This document shows positions 4,894-6,328 of a DNA stretch of 6,328 nucleotides, one piece after another. The notes beneath the pieces were generated by a model that was given only the letters and a program-made list of their open reading frames with translations, did not search any database and was not told the DNA's origin. The stretch spans positions 1-6,328 of the forward strand of contig JAUWWP010000167.1 of NCBI GenBank assembly GCA_030616835.1. Direction: 5' to 3'. The stretch's first letter is position 1; each line of letters begins with the position of its first letter. The stretch is from Deltaproteobacteria bacterium (GTDB taxonomy: Bacteria; Desulfobacterota; G020345765). Made by a program: the position numbers and the translations under genes.

Positions 4894-4910
4894 AATTCGG
4901 GGACATAATA
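4894..4910. repeat. Right flanking inverted motif of the protease cassette
   Basis: AATTCGGGGACATAATA begins 13 bp after the protease stop. It is the inverted counterpart of 4181-4197, with 15 or so bases matching when two single-base indels are allowed. Together they bracket about 730 bp containing just the two cassette genes. No transposase gene lies between or beside them, so any movement would have been driven in trans. Confidence 0.5.
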
Positions 4911-4960
4911 CTAAAATATAGAAGGCAGTTTTTACATTTTCAGGATTTGGGCAACAGCCT

Positions 4961-5021
4961 GTCAAGAAGTGACCCCCTCCCCTTTATGAAGTTCTTAAGT
5001 TTCAAGTCAAGCTCTGACCCC
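4961..5021. repeat. Direct repeat GTCAAGnnnTGACCCC
   Basis: GTCAAGAAGTGACCCC (4961-4976) and GTCAAGCTCTGACCCC (5006-5021) agree at 13 of 16 positions, with a 45-bp period. Between them is a roughly palindromic GAAGTTCTTAAGTTTC. TGACCC occurs again at 5220-5225. The strings resemble ends of REP/IS200-like elements that I have seen in environmental genomes. No gene is found here. Confidence 0.45.
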
Positions 5022-5038
5022 ATTTACTTCCCTAGAGC

Positions 5039-5100
5039 ATGTAGGGATGGACCTCAGTGTCCACCCTTATTCGGGCCGACAGGGACATCGGCCCCTACAT
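5039..5100. repeat. Two-hairpin palindromic element (copy A)
   Basis: The outer ends ATGTAGGG (5039-5046) and CCCTACAT (5093-5100) are inverse complements. Between them are two hairpins: TGGAC (5048-5052) with GTCCA (5059-5063), extended by flanking GGG/CCC, and GGGCCGA (5073-5079) with TCGGCCC (5088-5094). The linker TTATTCGGGC joins them. The same plan (TGTAGGG, hairpin, TTCGGGC hairpin, closing arm) recurs at 6131-6183. This is a small non-coding mobile-looking repeat. Confidence 0.75.
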
Positions 5101-5110
5101 TCATTCTTCC

Positions 5111-5145
5111 GTCTGAGGTGGACAGTTCATCCACTTCTGTCAGAC
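5111..5145. other. Imperfect hairpin
   Basis: GTCTGA (5111-5116) pairs with TCAGAC (5140-5145), and inside it GTGGA (5118-5122) pairs with TCCAC (5130-5134), with a bulge between. It adjoins the two-hairpin element and may be part of the same repeat cluster. Confidence 0.4.
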
Positions 5146-5153
5146 CCACTTAA

Positions 5154-5222
5154 CTTTACAGTGCCGAAAATGCTAAAAAAATCTTACTTTCTAAATTAAC
5201 CGAGGACTATAAAGAAAAATGA
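5154..5222 (+). pseudogene. Possible coding remnant (C-terminal tail of a lost gene)
   Basis: After an in-frame TAA at 5151, the frame reads LYSAENAKKILLSKLTEDYK, then EK and TGA (5220-5222). Its amphipathic, charged composition looks like a real protein tail, unlike the palindromic DNA around it. There is no start codon or Shine-Dalgarno site, and the 5' side is replaced by repeats. It is best read as a relic of a gene truncated by repeat insertion. With only 22 codons it could be chance, and no family can be named. Confidence 0.25.
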
Positions 5223-5252
5223 CCCTGACCGCTTTTCTTGTATTAGCTGGGG

Positions 5253-6083
5253 TTATCTTTTTCTTTTCTCCCTCCTCTCCTTCACATTTTCTATCTTCAG
5301 CCTTATTGCTTTTTGATTGGGATACTTATCGGCGATTTCCTGGTAAATGGCTAAGGTCCGTTTCAGTTCCCCTCTTTCTTCCAGGCAGTTAGCTATTCCG
5401 AATTTTGCTTCCAATACCAGGGGGCTGGTAGGGAACTTACTAATTACCATCTGATAAGCCCGCTCTGCCTCCAGCAGCTTTCCCTTCAGATAATAGGTGT
5501 TAGCAATCTGATAATAGACCTCATCCGCCAGAGTGGTGTGAGGAAACCTCTTCATCAGGGCCCGATATTCAATCCGAGCCTGCTCAAAGGCGTTTAGTTT
5601 AAGGTAGCACTGGGCTATCTGATATTGATAATAGTCGAGTTCGTGATGTTGGGGGTAATTATTAACCATCTTCTGATACTCGATGATCGCCTTCTGGAAA
5701 TCAAGGTACTTGTATTGGTAAATCTCGGCCATATTCTTCAGGGCCAGGAAGGCATACTCATTTGTGGGAGAGTAGTAGGCTAACTGGGAATAGGTGGCTA
5801 GGGCCTGGGGGTAGTCATGGAGATAAAGATGGAAGATAGTTCCCATCTGAAAGATGGCCGAGGGAACCAGGGCACCGTTGGGATAATCATGCACTACTTT
5901 AGCATATTGTTCAATGGCCGGGAGATACTCGCCTTTTTTCCAATGATCCTCTCCGGCCTTGAAAAGGCGGTTGGCTTGGTCCCCGGAGCAGTTAGGGCAG
6001 CTAAAAAGGGCCAGGAAGAGAGCCAGTCCTATCCCGAGACGTTTGTAGTTCAGGCATCCTTTCTCATATGGCGGGTTGGTCAT
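5253..6083 (-). CDS. TPR-repeat lipoprotein, BamD/YbgF-like
   Basis: This 276-residue protein has a basic N-terminus, a hydrophobic segment (about 16-27) and a lipobox LFSC (26-29), so it is probably lipidated at C29; a second cysteine follows at C32. The rest is about six tetratricopeptide repeats, for example AGEDHWKKGEYLPAIEQYAK (43-62), YYQIANTYYLKGKLLEAERA (190-209) and FGIANCLEERGELKRTLAIY (228-247). The recurring ..YP/FP.s.l....y.ia..y pattern is typical of BamD (beta-barrel assembly) and of YbgF/CpoB-like periplasmic scaffolds. It would sit at the inner face of the outer membrane. It ends in a very basic tail (KERREKRKR). The only in-frame ATG gives a nine-residue extension before the signal sequence, and the Shine-Dalgarno (AGGA) is almost touching the ATG. 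Whether it is the essential BamD cannot be decided; no partner genes lie alongside. Confidence 0.8.
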   Translation of the reverse strand: MTNPPYEKGCLNYKRLGIGLALFLALFSCPNCSGDQANRLFKAGEDHWKKGEYLPAIEQYAKVVHDYPNGALVPSAIFQMGTIFHLYLHDYPQALATYSQLAYYSPTNEYAFLALKNMAEIYQYKYLDFQKAIIEYQKMVNNYPQHHELDYYQYQIAQCYLKLNAFEQARIEYRALMKRFPHTTLADEVYYQIANTYYLKGKLLEAERAYQMVISKFPTSPLVLEAKFGIANCLEERGELKRTLAIYQEIADKYPNQKAIRLKIENVKERREKRKR

Positions 6084-6113
6084 GTCCTGAGTCTGTCGTA
6101 GCTACGAAAGTTG

Positions 6114-6183
6114 AATGTCAAATGCCAAGCTGTAGGGCGGGGGTCCACCCCCCCATAAATTCGGGCAAGTTGCCCGCCCGACA
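6114..6183. repeat. Chimeric repeat: AT-rich element end fused to two-hairpin element (copy B)
   Basis: AATGTCAAATGCCAA (6114-6128) is identical to 3094-3108, the left end of the AT-rich element. Two bases later TGTAGGGCGGG (6131-6141) begins an element closed by CCCGCCCGACA (6173-6183; 10 of 11 pair). Inside are GGGGG-tcca-CCCCC and CGGGCA (6162-6167) with TGCCCG (6171-6176). It has the same layout as 5039-5100. This suggests one repeat family inserted into another. Confidence 0.65.
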
Positions 6184-6312
6184 AAAAATTTAAAATTAAA
6201 TACAAAACCCACATTAAAAAAAATATAAAAAAAAAAAAAAAAAAAATCCATTAAATTATTAAAAAAAACCAATTTTATAAAATTAAAAATCAAACAAAAA
6301 ACTAAAAAAAAC
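6181..6312. other. G-free, A-rich low-complexity tract
   Basis: There are 132 consecutive plus-strand bases with no G, mostly A with scattered T and C. They include a run of 20 A (6227-6246) and runs of 8 A elsewhere. It starts abruptly at the end of the two-hairpin element and stops at ACGCC. The frame open on the minus strand translates to a phenylalanine-rich, low-complexity string and is not credible as a gene. It is either an extreme AT-skewed spacer or a sequencing/assembly artefact near a contig end. Confidence 0.6.
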
Positions 6313-6328
6313 GCCTGAAGAAATTGGA

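Noticed and set aside
4947..5153. Plus-strand 68-residue frame
   Set aside because: It runs through TGACCCC repeats and the two-hairpin element; its composition is proline/serine-rich junk.
5817..6101. Plus-strand 94-residue frame
   Set aside because: It is antisense to the TPR lipoprotein, whose repeats and lipobox are convincing.
6102..6293. Minus-strand 63-residue phenylalanine-rich frame
   Set aside because: It is produced by the G-free A-rich tract and a repeat element, with no real protein character.

Overview
The window looks like a piece of a diderm (outer-membrane-bearing) bacterial chromosome, probably from an uncultured or environmental lineage. The diderm inference rests on two proteins: a small secreted predicted outer-membrane beta-barrel and a BamD/YbgF-like TPR lipoprotein. 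The intergenic spaces are packed with short palindromic and inverted-repeat elements of the kind common in metagenome-derived genomes. The phylum cannot be fixed from the sequence alone.

Right-to-left on the minus strand (2217 down to 1) is the start of a division and cell wall (dcw) cluster: mraZ, rsmH, ftsL and the first 40 codons of an ftsI-type penicillin-binding protein, which runs off the left edge. Upstream of mraZ is a well-formed sigma70-type promoter (TTGACA, 17 nt, TATATT). It is followed by three 10-bp-phased AAGTGGTATA-type repeats that match the arrangement of MraZ operators, and a fourth partial copy sits in the promoter spacer. The cluster is interrupted by a 77-bp nested palindrome between mraZ and rsmH and by a long AT-rich inverted-repeat element between rsmH and ftsL.

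Divergent from mraZ, on the plus strand, is a gene for a JAB/JAMM-type metalloprotease-like protein (2537-3064). Its metal-binding loop is longer than usual. The shared intergenic region holds a perfect 18-bp palindrome, a candidate extended -10 promoter and a hairpin just before the gene. After a second copy of the inverted-repeat element comes the exported beta-barrel candidate (3334-4092).

From 4181 to 4910 a visibly A-rich two-gene cassette is bracketed by inverted GGGGACA-type motifs. It encodes a 76-residue small protein overlapping a retropepsin-like aspartic protease. This is the best candidate for a poorly described, mobile functional unit. It is followed by about 370 bp of repeat debris: TGACCCC direct repeats, a two-hairpin element and a short coding-like remnant. 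The TPR lipoprotein lies beyond this on the minus strand (6083-5253).

The right end holds a second two-hairpin element fused to a fragment of the AT-rich repeat. It ends in a 132-bp stretch with no G on the plus strand, including a run of 20 A, which may be unusual DNA or an assembly or sequencing artefact.
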